From contig JBAYKX010000006.1 in assembly GCA_041664345.1 (NCBI GenBank), forward strand, positions 1 through 64,000: a stretch of DNA of 64,000 nt, in the 5' to 3' direction. The stretch comes from GWE2-40-63 sp041664345 (lineage in GTDB: Bacteria; Bacteroidota; Bacteroidia; Bacteroidales; SZUA-534). Both the position numbers and the translations under genes were made by a program. Under the pieces are notes generated by a model. The model searched no databases, had not been told where the DNA came from, and saw only the letters and a list, made by a program, of their open reading frames with translations. The first letter of the stretch is position 1; the number at the start of each line of letters is the position of its first letter. This document shows positions 1-9,247 of this stretch, piece after piece.

Positions 1-2
1 AT

Positions 3-68
3 CGACTAATTTACAAAGTGAAAGAAGGTGAAATTCATATTGCAAAATGTAGATATCATTATGATTAA
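3..68 (+). CDS. C-terminal fragment of a Txe/YoeB-family toxin
   Basis: The first open stretch runs in from the left edge and ends at TAA 66-68. It encodes 21 residues ending in KCRYHYD. E. coli YoeB ends in an almost identical pattern (an RLVY segment followed by ACRYHY), and this fragment has RLIYKV at the corresponding place. YoeB is a ribosome-dependent mRNA endonuclease of type II toxin-antitoxin modules, and the C-terminal His-Tyr belongs to its active site. The rest of the toxin and the expected upstream antitoxin lie outside the window. The family call rests on the tail alone but the match is distinctive. Confidence 0.75.
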   Translation, partial: RLIYKVKEGEIHIAKCRYHYD

Positions 69-175
69 CGAAAAATGGGTGGCAACACCGCTAACAGAAG
101 ATCTTTTATTTTTGAAAAATAAAGTGATCTTTAGTACCATTTAATTAAATTGCAAGAAGTAAAAAACTAAAGAAA

Positions 176-697
176 ATGAATCACAAAATATTAATTGCCC
201 TCGGAATCATTGTTATTACATTAGTAAGCTCATGCATTAAAGATGTAAAAAAAGAACAAATCAATGCCATTGCTATTCAGGAAAAAGTATTGTTTGAGGC
301 TCAGGAAATTGATCGCTCAAAAGGGTTGCAATTAATTGACACTTACGTTAATTTTTCAAAACAATATCCCGATGATAGCTTGTCGGCCAACTATTTATAC
401 AAAGCTGGCGAAATAGCTATGAATTTGAAGCTTGGCACTCAATCCATATTTTACTTCGATAAAATAATTACCAATTTCCCTACTTTTTCAAAAGTTCCGG
501 AGTGTGTTTTTTTAAAAGCTTTTGTTTTTGAAAACCAGTTAAATGATCTTAAAAAAGCGGGTCAGTATTACAACGAATTTATTATTCAGTTTCCGAACCA
601 TCTATTGGTTAAAGATGCCAAAGCATCGTTAGAATATTTAGGTAAAAGCCCCGAGGAATTGGTGAAGATTTTTCAAGAAAAAAATAAGGGAAAATAG
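176..697 (+). CDS. Tetratricopeptide-repeat lipoprotein
   Basis: This 173-residue protein has a short hydrophobic N-terminus ending in the lipobox LVSSC, so it is predicted to be lipidated at Cys20 and held in an outer or inner membrane. The remainder is helical, with two or three TPR-like units between about residues 35 and 150 (for example the stretches containing YLYKAGEIAM and AGQYYNEFI). TPR lipoproteins of this size usually act as protein-interaction scaffolds, and some resemble BamD. No catalytic motif is present. It stands alone between the toxin fragment and comEC, and its partner is unknown. Confidence 0.75.
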   Translation: MNHKILIALGIIVITLVSSCIKDVKKEQINAIAIQEKVLFEAQEIDRSKGLQLIDTYVNFSKQYPDDSLSANYLYKAGEIAMNLKLGTQSIFYFDKIITNFPTFSKVPECVFLKAFVFENQLNDLKKAGQYYNEFIIQFPNHLLVKDAKASLEYLGKSPEELVKIFQEKNKGK

Positions 698-704
698 ATT
701 CTCC

Positions 705-780
705 TGCTCCCTCCTTTACTTCGACTTACTTCGGCTTCGCTCAGTAACCACCGCTCAGTAACCGAGGGAGAGCTGGGGTG
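705..780. repeat. CTCCCTCC...GGGGTGGG palindromic intergenic repeat
   Basis: The spacer before comEC starts with CTCCCTCCTTT and ends with GAGGGAGAGCTGGGGTGGG, complementary arms that can fold back. The interior holds a direct repeat of GCTCAGTAACC. A shorter relative, with the same CTCCCTCCTTT start and a GGAGGGTTGGGGAGG end, lies at 46814-46846. It looks like a dispersed small palindromic element and has no coding sense of its own. Confidence 0.6.
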
Positions 781-858
781 GGTATAAAAGGTTTATTATT
801 TCATTTTTGTTTCCCATTTTCATTTTTTGTACATTCATTCTTTGAAAAAACCCCATAC

Positions 859-2955
859 ATGACGATGAGTTTTTTTAAGGGACATCCATTCATCCGATTT
901 CTGCTACCACTAATCGCAGGTATCGTATCGAGGTATTATTTTAATCTTTCATTTCAGATTTCATTCGGAATCCTACTGATTTTTGCTATCACTTTTTATG
1001 GGTTTTACGCAATACAATTAAGTTATCGGTGGCACTATTTGAAAGGTATTGCTGTAACCGGTTTCATTTATAGCATTGGATTATTGCTAACCGGAAATCA
1101 ACTTACCAACCACATCGGAAATTCCAATAATGAAAAGGATGCTTTGTGGTTCGTAGGGAAAATAACTACTTTGCCCATTGAAAAAGAAAAGACCCTAAAA
1201 ACCGAAATACATGTAAAATCTCAATTGGTTGGCAACGAATGGAAGGTGCAAGATGCCAAGCTTCTTGTGCTACTAGAAAAAGATTCCGCATCCATTAGTT
1301 TAAAGGCCGGACAACAGCTATTATTTAAAACTCAAATCAGCAAAAAGCTGCAAGGAACCAATCCTTTTGGGTTCGATTACCAGCGCTACTTAAGTTTGAA
1401 ACAGATTGAAAGTACTATTTACTTAAAATCGACAGATTGGAAATTAATTGAGGTAAACCCACAGGGTATTTTTGAAAAAGCGCTTAATCTCAGAAATTAC
1501 CTGATATCAGTTTTTGAAATTGCAGGAATTAAAGGAGATGAACTGGCAGTATTATCAGCATTAACCTTAGGTTATCAGAATAGTATGGACGCAAAAATCC
1601 GTGATGCATATACTGGTGCCGGAGCTGTTCATATTTTATCAGTATCTGGTTCGCATGTTGCAATAATTTTTGTAATGCTGAGCTTTATTTTTAAAGGAAT
1701 ACCCGTTATATCGAAGAACTCAAAAATGAAATATGTGATTATAATTATTGCTCTTTGGGCTTATGCTTTTATAACTGGATTATCGCCATCAGTTTGCAGG
1801 GCTAGTGTCATGTTTACATTTGTTTTGTTCGGCTATTTGCTCAAAAAGAGAATAAATATTTACAATTCAATGGCAGCTTCAGCTGTTTTTCTATTAATAA
1901 TTAATCCGCTTTGGCTTTTTGATATTGGATTCCAACTTTCCTACACAGCAGTATTTGGGATAGTTTTTTTATATCCTAAAATATACAATCAGTGGTACAT
2001 TAAAAACAAAATTGGCGATTATATGTGGTCATTAACTGCTGTTTCAATTGCCGCTCAATTGGTAGCTACACCATTGAGTCTTTATTATTTCCATATTTTC
2101 CCCACCTATTTTTGGTTATCGAACATAGTGGTAGTTATTGCTGCAACAATACTTATCAATTTAGCAATACTTTTATTAGCAGTTTCAAAAATTCCATTTT
2201 TAGTTCATGCCCTTGGATACATTTTGAATTATATTTTGCTGTTCACTAATGGTTTTGTTGAATGGATAAATACCCTTCCTTATGCTCGAATTGAGAATAT
2301 ACCCATGAATGGTTTTATGCTGTTATTAATTTATGCACTCCTAACCTTTATTATAGCTTGGCTACTAACCAAACATTACCGCTGGGTCATGGCTTCTCTT
2401 ATAACATTGCTGTTCTATTCTATGGTATTTTCACAAATCTCAATTCGTCAGAAAAATAATACAGCTATCTGTATATATCAGCTTCCAAGACAAACAGCCA
2501 TACAATTTATTAATGGTAATTCCTCGTGGTGGTTTACTTCAAAAGATGCAATTTCCGATTCATACACATCAAAATTTGTAGCTGATGCTAACTTTTTTTG
2601 GGGGACTCAAAAAAACAGCTACAATTTATTGGAACGATTGGATACCTTATTTTCGGAAGGACCCATTTATTATGAATCGGGATTTTGGAAATTTGGAAAC
2701 GTAAAAGGGATGTTTGTTGGTTCCGGTATTCCCAATTACTTAAATCTGACCGATTCATTAAAATTGGATCTGCTTTTGGTAACCGGGAAACCATCGTATG
2801 GAATCAACGTATTTTCACCAAAACTATCATTTAATCAAGTGGTTATCGATGGATCGGTTCCTGCATGGCAGACCAATCAATGGGCAGTAAAAGACGCTAA
2901 AAACAACGTGTATTTAACCAATGAAATGGGGGCTTTTATGATGCCCTTACCATAA
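859..2955 (+). CDS. comEC: ComEC/Rec2-family DNA uptake channel protein
   Basis: About 698 residues. The reading frame is open from GTG 778, but that part lies in repeat sequence, so ATG 859 (followed by ATG 865) is the better start and gives a protein beginning MTMSFFKGHPFIRFL. An N-terminal pair of membrane segments is followed by a soluble DUF4131/OB-like region (about residues 75-200) and a long multi-helix Competence domain with the family segment HILSVSGSHVA. The C-terminal 170 residues are soluble, but the metallo-beta-lactamase His motif found in Bacillus ComEC is not visible. This matches the usual Bacteroidota form. The predicted role is passage of single-stranded DNA across the inner membrane during transformation. 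Confidence 0.9.
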   Translation: MTMSFFKGHPFIRFLLPLIAGIVSRYYFNLSFQISFGILLIFAITFYGFYAIQLSYRWHYLKGIAVTGFIYSIGLLLTGNQLTNHIGNSNNEKDALWFVGKITTLPIEKEKTLKTEIHVKSQLVGNEWKVQDAKLLVLLEKDSASISLKAGQQLLFKTQISKKLQGTNPFGFDYQRYLSLKQIESTIYLKSTDWKLIEVNPQGIFEKALNLRNYLISVFEIAGIKGDELAVLSALTLGYQNSMDAKIRDAYTGAGAVHILSVSGSHVAIIFVMLSFIFKGIPVISKNSKMKYVIIIIALWAYAFITGLSPSVCRASVMFTFVLFGYLLKKRINIYNSMAASAVFLLIINPLWLFDIGFQLSYTAVFGIVFLYPKIYNQWYIKNKIGDYMWSLTAVSIAAQLVATPLSLYYFHIFPTYFWLSNIVVVIAATILINLAILLLAVSKIPFLVHALGYILNYILLFTNGFVEWINTLPYARIENIPMNGFMLLLIYALLTFIIAWLLTKHYRWVMASLITLLFYSMVFSQISIRQKNNTAICIYQLPRQTAIQFINGNSSWWFTSKDAISDSYTSKFVADANFFWGTQKNSYNLLERLDTLFSEGPIYYESGFWKFGNVKGMFVGSGIPNYLNLTDSLKLDLLLVTGKPSYGINVFSPKLSFNQVVIDGSVPAWQTNQWAVKDAKNNVYLTNEMGAFMMPLP

Positions 2956-3105
2956 ACCGGGGATTATTAATTTTTTGAATTCACTTCTAAAAATACACAT
3001 CATTATATTTGGTTCTCAACTCTTTCATCAAATCAAAAATAGTTGAACCAATCAATAAAATATTGACTCTTTATATATTACTTTGTACCCAAATTTTTTT
3101 TTCAG

Positions 3106-4446
3106 ATGAGAATTATCATTGCAGGTATGGGTGCAATTGGAATGCACATGACTAAATTGCTTTCCATCGGAAACCATGAAATAGTAGTTATGGATAAAAG
3201 GGAAGAGATGCTATTGGAGGTAACTACTCATTACGATGTGATGACCATTCATGGTTCGGCTACCTCATTTGCCGATTTAAAAGAGTCCGGAATCAAAAAA
3301 GCAGATTTGTTTGTAGCCCTCACCCATAGTAACGAAATTAATATAACCGCCTGCATGTTAGCCAAACATTTGGGTGCAAAAAGAACCATTGCCCGAATCG
3401 ATAGTCAGGAATATTTACTGCCTCTCAATAAAGCCCACTTATTTACTATGGGTATCGATTCCCTTATTTATCCTCAAAAACTAGCTGCCCGTGAAATTGT
3501 TAACTTGCTTAACGAGACAGGAACATCGGAGGTGTTTAACTTTAGTGGGGGAAATCTTTCGCTGTATGTAATTAAGTTAGAAGTGGATGCCCCAATTATT
3601 GGAAAACGTTTGATAGATGTCGCCGTTAATAGCAAAGAAATGGTATTTAGGGCGTTAGCTATTGCCCGTGATGGAAAAACAGCCATTCCACATCCGGATG
3701 AGGTATTTCGCGAAAACGATTTGGTTTACGTAATCACCAATCAAACCGGGGTATCACCCATGATGAAATTTGCTGGAACCAAACGATTGGCATGCAATAA
3801 TATAATGATTTTAGGTGGAAGCCAAATGGGTGTTAGGGCTGCCCATGTATTAGGAAAAAACAGCAACATTAAAATCATTGAAATTGACAAGACCAAATCG
3901 GAGCATTTAGCCGATTATTTAACCGACTCGTTGGTTATAAATGCCGATGGTAGGGATATTGACGCGTTAAAAGAAGAAGGTTTGGCATTAATGGATGTAT
4001 TTATCAGCGTAACCGGAAACGATGAGCTTAACATATTATCCTGCATTCAGGCCAAAAATATGGGCGTAAAAAAAACCATAGCCTCCGTGGAAAATATGGA
4101 GTACCTGCATTTAGCCGAAAGCATGGGAATTGATGCCATTATAAATAAAAAGCTCATAGCAGCCAGTTACATCCTGCGGTTTACCATGACTGCTGAAGTC
4201 CCCTCCTTTCTTTGCCTTACAGGTTCCGATGCCGAAGTGTTGGAGTTTGTAGTAAAAAACAATTCAAAAATAACCAAAGGAACCCTTCACGAGATTGGAT
4301 TCCCAAAGGATGCAGTTATTGGAGGAGTAATCCGTGATAGGTCCAGTTTTATTGCTGTAGGCGATACTCAAATCCTACCACAGGATAGAGTAGTTGTTTT
4401 TGCCCTTCCCACGGCTATTCAAAAAATAGATGCCTTCTTTAATTAG
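3106..4446 (+). CDS. trkA: Trk potassium uptake regulator TrkA
   Basis: A 446-residue protein with two tandem RCK modules. The first Rossmann fold starts at residue 1 with GMGAIGMHMTKLL; the second starts near residue 228 with GGSQMGVRAAHVL. Each is followed by an RCK-C domain. Length and duplication match TrkA, the peripheral NAD(H)-binding subunit that gates TrkH/TrkG potassium channels. In many genomes trkH is adjacent, but here the neighbours are comEC and tgt, so the channel must be encoded elsewhere. TTACTTTG at about 3078-3085 is a near match to the phylum's -7 promoter element. Confidence 0.93.
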   Translation: MRIIIAGMGAIGMHMTKLLSIGNHEIVVMDKREEMLLEVTTHYDVMTIHGSATSFADLKESGIKKADLFVALTHSNEINITACMLAKHLGAKRTIARIDSQEYLLPLNKAHLFTMGIDSLIYPQKLAAREIVNLLNETGTSEVFNFSGGNLSLYVIKLEVDAPIIGKRLIDVAVNSKEMVFRALAIARDGKTAIPHPDEVFRENDLVYVITNQTGVSPMMKFAGTKRLACNNIMILGGSQMGVRAAHVLGKNSNIKIIEIDKTKSEHLADYLTDSLVINADGRDIDALKEEGLALMDVFISVTGNDELNILSCIQAKNMGVKKTIASVENMEYLHLAESMGIDAIINKKLIAASYILRFTMTAEVPSFLCLTGSDAEVLEFVVKNNSKITKGTLHEIGFPKDAVIGGVIRDRSSFIAVGDTQILPQDRVVVFALPTAIQKIDAFFN

Positions 4447-4805
4447 CGTCAAAAAGAAATATCAAAAAATAAATACTCAAAAATCAAAATATGACCAAAG
4501 TTAAAATGCTAATTATTAAATAGATGTGATTGATCATTCTGCGTTTTGTTATTTTTCGCTATCGCTTACCGATCCCTAGGACTTGGGATTGGGAGTAGCC
4601 CCTTTCAACTTTCATTTATCTTGACAGGAAATCGCCCTGCAACGGCGAAACCCTCATGCAGCGAAGCGGAATATCACCAATAATTTCATACCAAAAACAC
4701 TGTGCCTATCGTTAATTATTTGAAAGCAGTAGCGTAATTCAAAAAATGAGAAAAATGTCGTACACCCATATTTATAGGCATACTTTTTAGCCTCTCAAAT
4801 TTATG
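4447..4805. other. Gene-free spacer upstream of tgt
   Basis: No open frame of convincing quality is present on either strand. It contains a small inverted repeat (ATCCC...GGGAT near 4570-4588) and GC-richer patches around 4630-4670 that differ from the AT-rich surroundings, but no recognisable RNA family. The tgt promoter core lies at its right edge. Confidence 0.5.
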
Positions 4806-4813
4806 TATCTTTG
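4806..4813 (+). promoter_or_regulatory. Predicted tgt promoter (-7 element TATCTTTG)
   Basis: TATCTTTG is an exact match to the Bacteroidota -7 consensus TAnnTTTG, and a T-rich stretch lies about 20 bases upstream. The tgt start codon is 20 bases downstream, which gives a short leader. Confidence 0.6.
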
Positions 4814-4832
4814 CAGCCCTTAAAGCATATAT

Positions 4833-5963
4833 ATGGAATTCAGGTTATTGAAAATAGATACCAAAACAAATGCCCGATTGGGTGAAATAACTACCGATCA
4901 CGGGAAAATACAGACTCCCATTTTTATGCCTGTGGGAACCATAGGAACCGTTAAAGGGGTGCACCAAAGGGAAGTAAAAGACGATATTAAAGCTCAAATA
5001 ATCCTGGGAAATACCTACCATTTGTATTTGCGTCCAGGAACCGAAATTTTACAACAAGCCGGTGGTTTGCATAAATTCATGAATTGGAACAATCCTATAT
5101 TAACCGATAGTGGCGGATATCAGGTTTTTTCACTGTCGGAAAACCGAAAACTCACCAAACAAGGTGCAAGCTTTCGGTCGCATATCGACGGCTCGGCACA
5201 TGAGTTTACTCCTGAAAATGTAGTGGATATTCAACGAATTATTGGTGCCGACATCATGATGGCTTTTGATGAATGCCCATCGGGAACGGCTGATTATAAG
5301 TATGTGGATAAATCGCTCGACCTGACGATGCATTGGCTCACCCGTGGTTTAAAGCGATTTGATGAAACACAACCGTTATACGGCCATAGCCAGACTTTTT
5401 TTCCAATAGTTCAAGGGGGTGGTTTTGCTGATTTGCGGAAAAAAGCCGCCTACCAAATTGCTGAATTGCAGCGCGAAGGCAATGCCATTGGAGGCCTTTC
5501 CGTTGGTGAGCCTACCGAAGTGATGTACGAAATGACCGAGGTAGTTAATAGCATTTTGCCAGCCGATAAGCCCCGCTATTTGATGGGAGTAGGCACACCA
5601 GTGAATATTCTGGAAGGTATCAGTCGCGGAGTTGATATGTTTGATTGTGTAATGCCAACACGCAATGGAAGAAATGGGATGCTTTTTACCAGTCAAGGCA
5701 TCATAAATATAAAGAATAAAAAATGGGAAAACGATTTTTCTCCCGTCGATTCCGAAGGTACTTCCTACGTTGATAGTTATTATTCCAGAGCTTATTTGCG
5801 ACATCTGTTTGTTTCAAAGGAGTTGTTAGGGCCACAAATAGCCAGCATCCATAACTTGGCCTTTTATTTGTGGTTGGTTAAAACGGCATGTACTAAAATA
5901 AGTGATGGAACGTTTTCAGAATGGAAAGATCAAATGGTTAAGAATTTGGCCGTTCGATTGTAA
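4833..5963 (+). CDS. tgt: Queuine/preQ1 tRNA-guanine transglycosylase
   Basis: A 376-residue TIM-barrel enzyme that exchanges guanine 34 of GUN-anticodon tRNAs for the queuosine precursor. Catalytic Asp92 lies in DSGGYQVFSL. GGLSVGEP and MPTRNGRNG, which contact base and tRNA, are intact. The zinc-binding CxCxxC motif is missing: the aligned residues are Gly309, Ser311 and Asp314 (GTSYVD). The fourth ligand, His340, is present at the spacing seen in E. coli (26 residues after the last Cys position). I recall Bacteroides Tgt lacking the same cysteines, so this is probably a lineage trait and not damage. It is followed by lptG, the usual neighbour in this phylum. Confidence 0.95.
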   Translation: MEFRLLKIDTKTNARLGEITTDHGKIQTPIFMPVGTIGTVKGVHQREVKDDIKAQIILGNTYHLYLRPGTEILQQAGGLHKFMNWNNPILTDSGGYQVFSLSENRKLTKQGASFRSHIDGSAHEFTPENVVDIQRIIGADIMMAFDECPSGTADYKYVDKSLDLTMHWLTRGLKRFDETQPLYGHSQTFFPIVQGGGFADLRKKAAYQIAELQREGNAIGGLSVGEPTEVMYEMTEVVNSILPADKPRYLMGVGTPVNILEGISRGVDMFDCVMPTRNGRNGMLFTSQGIINIKNKKWENDFSPVDSEGTSYVDSYYSRAYLRHLFVSKELLGPQIASIHNLAFYLWLVKTACTKISDGTFSEWKDQMVKNLAVRL

Positions 5964-5990
5964 AATAGTTTTAATTTTGGCAACATAATA

Positions 5991-7076
5991 TTGATTCGAT
6001 TGAAAAAGCTTGATTTATATTTCATTAAAAAGTTTTTGGGTACTTTTTTTTACTCTCTCTTATTAATTATTTGTATCGTTGTCATCTTCGATGTGTCAGA
6101 AAAGATTGATGATTTTCTTGAAAAGGAAGCGCCTATAAGAGCCATTATTTTTGAATATTACGTTAACTTTATTCCTTATTTTGCTAATTTATTTTCCGCA
6201 TTATTTACCTTCATTTCGGTTATATTCTTTACATCAAAATTAGCCGGGAATTCTGAAATTATAGCCATATTGAGCAGTGGTGTAAGTTTTCGTCGGTTAA
6301 TGTTCCCCTATTTTGTGGCGTCATTTATTCTTACTATTTTTTCCTTTACATTAATAAACTGGGTAATTCCCCCGGCTAATAAAAAAAGGCTTGAATTTGA
6401 AGAAAAATACATAAAAGTCAGGTTCCGGAACGATGACAAAAACATTCATCGGCAAATACTCCCTGAGAATTTTATTTATATGGAGAGTTACAATAATGTA
6501 TATGATATTGGGTATAAATTTTCCATGGAAAAATTTGAGAACGGTGAGTTAAAATCTAAACTTATTTCCGATTTTGTGCAATGGGATACCACCTTAAACA
6601 AGTGGAAAATTACCAATTATATGATACGGAATTTTACCGATGGAACTGATTCGATACTATCCGGACGCCGACTGGATACTACCCTGAATATGCTGCCTTC
6701 TGATTTCCGACATCGCAAAAATATTGTGGAAGGCATGAATTATAAGGAATTGAATGAATTTATTGCTCAAGAAAAGATGATTGGTTCTGAAAACGTTACC
6801 TTATGGCAAATTGAGAAGCATGAACGCTTTGCTTACCCATTTTCAACCATCATTCTTACTCTTATCGGTGTATGCATATCTTCCCGTAAAACACGGGGTG
6901 GCATTGGTCTAAATATTGGCATCGGTATTTTTCTGGCTTTTTCGTACATCATGTTTATGCAAGTATCCACTGTTTTAGCAACCAATGCAAACATGAATCC
7001 ACTTTTAGCCGTATGGATTCCAAATATTGTATATTTAGCAATTGGTTTATTTCTTTATCGGAAAGCAGCTAAATAA
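5991..7076 (+). CDS. lptG: LPS export permease, LptG/LptF (YjgP/YjgQ) family
   Basis: A 361-residue membrane protein with two or three N-terminal helices, a large periplasmic beta-jellyroll-like middle (about residues 125-270) and three C-terminal helices, the standard LptF/LptG plan. These proteins form the transmembrane part of the LptB2FG transporter that extracts lipopolysaccharide from the inner membrane. No ATG start fits: TTG 5991 or TTG 6000 must be used, the latter giving a protein beginning MKKLDLYFIKK. It follows tgt by 27 bases and is probably cotranscribed. LptF and LptG are hard to tell apart by eye; the G assignment follows the phylum's gene order. Confidence 0.85.
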   Translation: MIRLKKLDLYFIKKFLGTFFYSLLLIICIVVIFDVSEKIDDFLEKEAPIRAIIFEYYVNFIPYFANLFSALFTFISVIFFTSKLAGNSEIIAILSSGVSFRRLMFPYFVASFILTIFSFTLINWVIPPANKKRLEFEEKYIKVRFRNDDKNIHRQILPENFIYMESYNNVYDIGYKFSMEKFENGELKSKLISDFVQWDTTLNKWKITNYMIRNFTDGTDSILSGRRLDTTLNMLPSDFRHRKNIVEGMNYKELNEFIAQEKMIGSENVTLWQIEKHERFAYPFSTIILTLIGVCISSRKTRGGIGLNIGIGIFLAFSYIMFMQVSTVLATNANMNPLLAVWIPNIVYLAIGLFLYRKAAK

Positions 7077-7246
7077 GCTTTGTTTATAATTAAATTTCGG
7101 TAATAAACAATGGCAAAACTCAGCCTACTGAAAATCCAGATTAATTTATAATTACTAACTTGCATCCCTTTGTGACACAATTTTTATTGGGAGTTTCAAT
7201 TTCCTAATATATTGGAATTATGATGTTTAATCAAAAATAATTTATT

Positions 7247-8791
7247 ATGTCGTTAAAACAAAAAACACTGGACCTCTTAAAGAGGAGGGAACAGGTTCAA
7301 ATGGGAGGTGGAGATCAAGCCATTGAAAAGCAAAAAGCTATTGGTAAGTTAACAGCCCGTGAACGTGTTCTGGCAATTCTCGATAAAGAGTCGTTTCATG
7401 AATATGATTTGTTTGTTGAGCACGAAGCCCGCGATTTTGGGATGGCTACTAAAGTACTTCATGGCGATGGAGTAATTACCGGAACAGGAACCATTTATGG
7501 AGCACCTATTTGCATTTATGCTCAGGATTTTACGGTTGCCGGAGGTTCTCTTGGTTACAGTCATGCCCGTAAAATAACCAAAATTATGGATCATGCACTC
7601 AAAATGCGCGTGCCATTGATTGGAATCAACGACTCCGGGGGTGCCCGTATTCAGGAAGGGGTTAACTCATTGGCTGGTTATGGCGAAATTTTCTTTCGCA
7701 ATACCTTGTCATCAGGAGTAATTCCGCAATTATCGATCATTTTGGGACCTTGCGCCGGCGGTGCAGTGTATTCTCCTGCTTTAACCGACTTTGTTTTTGT
7801 GGTTGATAATATTTCAAAAATGTTTATCACCGGTCCGGAAGTTATTAAAACAGTGTTAGGTGAGGAGATTTCGATGGAAGAGTTGGGCGGTGCAAGAGTG
7901 CACAGCGAAGTTACCGGAAGTGCTCATTTTTTTGCTAAAAGCGAAGTGGAATGTTTCGATCAAATTAAAAAATTAATCACTTTCATTCCATGGAATAACA
8001 GCCAAAAAGCCAGACCTTTTCCTCCAAAAGAACCTAAATCGGAATTCAATATTGAACAAATAGTTCCCAGTGATCCTTCGCAACCTTATGATGTGCGCGA
8101 TGTTATCAGAGCTATTGCTGATGATTCCGACTTTTTTGAGGTGCAAGCCGATTTTGCCCGTAACATAGTAATTGGTTTTGGTCGCATCAATGGCGAAACT
8201 ATTGGTTTTGTTGCCAATCAACCCATGGTATTGGCTGGGGTGCTCGATTGCGATAGTTCCGATAAAGCCGCCCGTTTTATTCGTTATTGCGATGCCTTTA
8301 ATGTTCCTTTGGTTACTTTAGAAGACATGCCCGGTTATTTGCCCGGTGTTGATCAGGAACATGCCGGAGTTATCCGACATGGAGCAAAAATATTGTATTC
8401 ATACAGCGAGGCTACGGTGCCTAAAATCACAGTTATCTTGCGTAAAGCTTATGGTGGCGGCTATATTGCCATGAATTCGCGTCACCTTCGTGCCGATTTC
8501 GTTTTTGCTTGGCCCAGTGCTGAAATAGCAGTTATGGGACCTGAAGGAGCGGCTAATATTATTTTCCGTAAGGAGATTATGGAAGCTGAAAACCCGGATG
8601 CAATGCGTAAGTTAAAGGTGGAAGAGTACAAAGAAAAATTTGCAAATCCGTATGTTGCGGCAGCAAAAGGGTATATCGACACAGTAATTGAGCCTAAGGA
8701 AACACGCAAGTTGTTAATGCACGCCATTGAAGTTTCAAAAAATAAAAACGATGGCCGTCCGAAAAAGAAACATGGAATTCCTCCATTTTAA
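7247..8791 (+). CDS. Acyl-CoA carboxylase carboxyltransferase subunit (propionyl/methylmalonyl-CoA type)
   Basis: A 514-residue carboxyltransferase with two crotonase-like halves. Visible motifs are the oxyanion-hole loops SGGARIQEG and GPCAGGAVYSPA in the first half and RKAYGGGYIAM in the second. It belongs to the PccB/MmdA family, which moves carboxyl groups between biotin and propionyl-CoA or methylmalonyl-CoA. The next gene, 11 bases on, is the biotin carrier. Neither a biotin carboxylase nor the membrane decarboxylase subunit (OadB/MmdB type) lies nearby, so the sequence cannot decide between an ATP-dependent carboxylase and a sodium-pumping methylmalonyl-CoA decarboxylase. Confidence 0.9.
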   Translation: MSLKQKTLDLLKRREQVQMGGGDQAIEKQKAIGKLTARERVLAILDKESFHEYDLFVEHEARDFGMATKVLHGDGVITGTGTIYGAPICIYAQDFTVAGGSLGYSHARKITKIMDHALKMRVPLIGINDSGGARIQEGVNSLAGYGEIFFRNTLSSGVIPQLSIILGPCAGGAVYSPALTDFVFVVDNISKMFITGPEVIKTVLGEEISMEELGGARVHSEVTGSAHFFAKSEVECFDQIKKLITFIPWNNSQKARPFPPKEPKSEFNIEQIVPSDPSQPYDVRDVIRAIADDSDFFEVQADFARNIVIGFGRINGETIGFVANQPMVLAGVLDCDSSDKAARFIRYCDAFNVPLVTLEDMPGYLPGVDQEHAGVIRHGAKILYSYSEATVPKITVILRKAYGGGYIAMNSRHLRADFVFAWPSAEIAVMGPEGAANIIFRKEIMEAENPDAMRKLKVEEYKEKFANPYVAAAKGYIDTVIEPKETRKLLMHAIEVSKNKNDGRPKKKHGIPPF

Positions 8792-8802
8792 ACCAATATT
8801 GT

Positions 8803-9120
8803 ATGGAAAAGAAAGTTAAACTGGATACATTGTGTATTGGTGGAACCAATTATAAAACTACGTTAACTGCGAAGTTTATAAACCGGAAAAAATGGGAGGC
8901 AAACAACCCAAAGATAATTAAAGCCTATATACCGGGAAATATCCTTAAAATATTTGTTAAGGAAGGACAAAAAGTTAAACAGGGAACTAAATTATTATTG
9001 CTCGAAGCAATGAAAATGAAAAACCTAGTGGAAACGCCTGTAAGTGGAATAGTTAAAACCATTCATGTAAAGGAAGGGGTTATGGTTCCCAAAAATGAAT
9101 TGCTCATTGAAATAGAATAG
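8803..9120 (+). CDS. Biotin carboxyl carrier protein of the acyl-CoA carboxylase
   Basis: A 105-residue protein ending in a biotinyl domain. LLEAMKMKNLV carries the biotin-attachment lysine, and a typical hammerhead fold follows with GIVKTIHVKEG. The first 35 residues form a short N-terminal extension without a recognised domain. It lies 11 bases after the carboxyltransferase gene and shuttles carboxybiotin to that enzyme's active site. Confidence 0.9.
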   Translation: MEKKVKLDTLCIGGTNYKTTLTAKFINRKKWEANNPKIIKAYIPGNILKIFVKEGQKVKQGTKLLLLEAMKMKNLVETPVSGIVKTIHVKEGVMVPKNELLIEIE

Positions 9121-9128
9121 AACCCAAA

Positions 9129-9158
9129 TTGAGCGATTTGCCATTGCAAATCGCTCAA
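9129..9158. repeat. REP-like palindrome between convergent operons
   Basis: A perfect 12-base inverted repeat, TTGAGCGATTTG and its complement, surrounds the 6-base loop CCATTG. It lies between the convergent ends of the biotin-carrier gene and pth, so it may stop transcription from both sides, although neither flank has a clear U-tract. The same arm sequence recurs at 39136-39181 and 42940-43025, so it is also a dispersed repeat family. Confidence 0.75.
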
Positions 9159-9247
9159 TCGACTAAGAAATTGTAAGTAATTCACTTTATACTGTTCATA
9201 TATTTGGTGAATTACAACAATTTCTATGTCGGGGTTATCTAAATACT

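Noticed and set aside
61..144. 27-codon frame starting MINEKWVATPLTED overlapping the toxin stop
   Set aside because: Too short, no recognisable family and overlaps the toxin end; likely chance.
2588..2794. Minus-strand frame in the comEC C-terminal region
   Set aside because: Mirrors the coding pattern of comEC and has no support.
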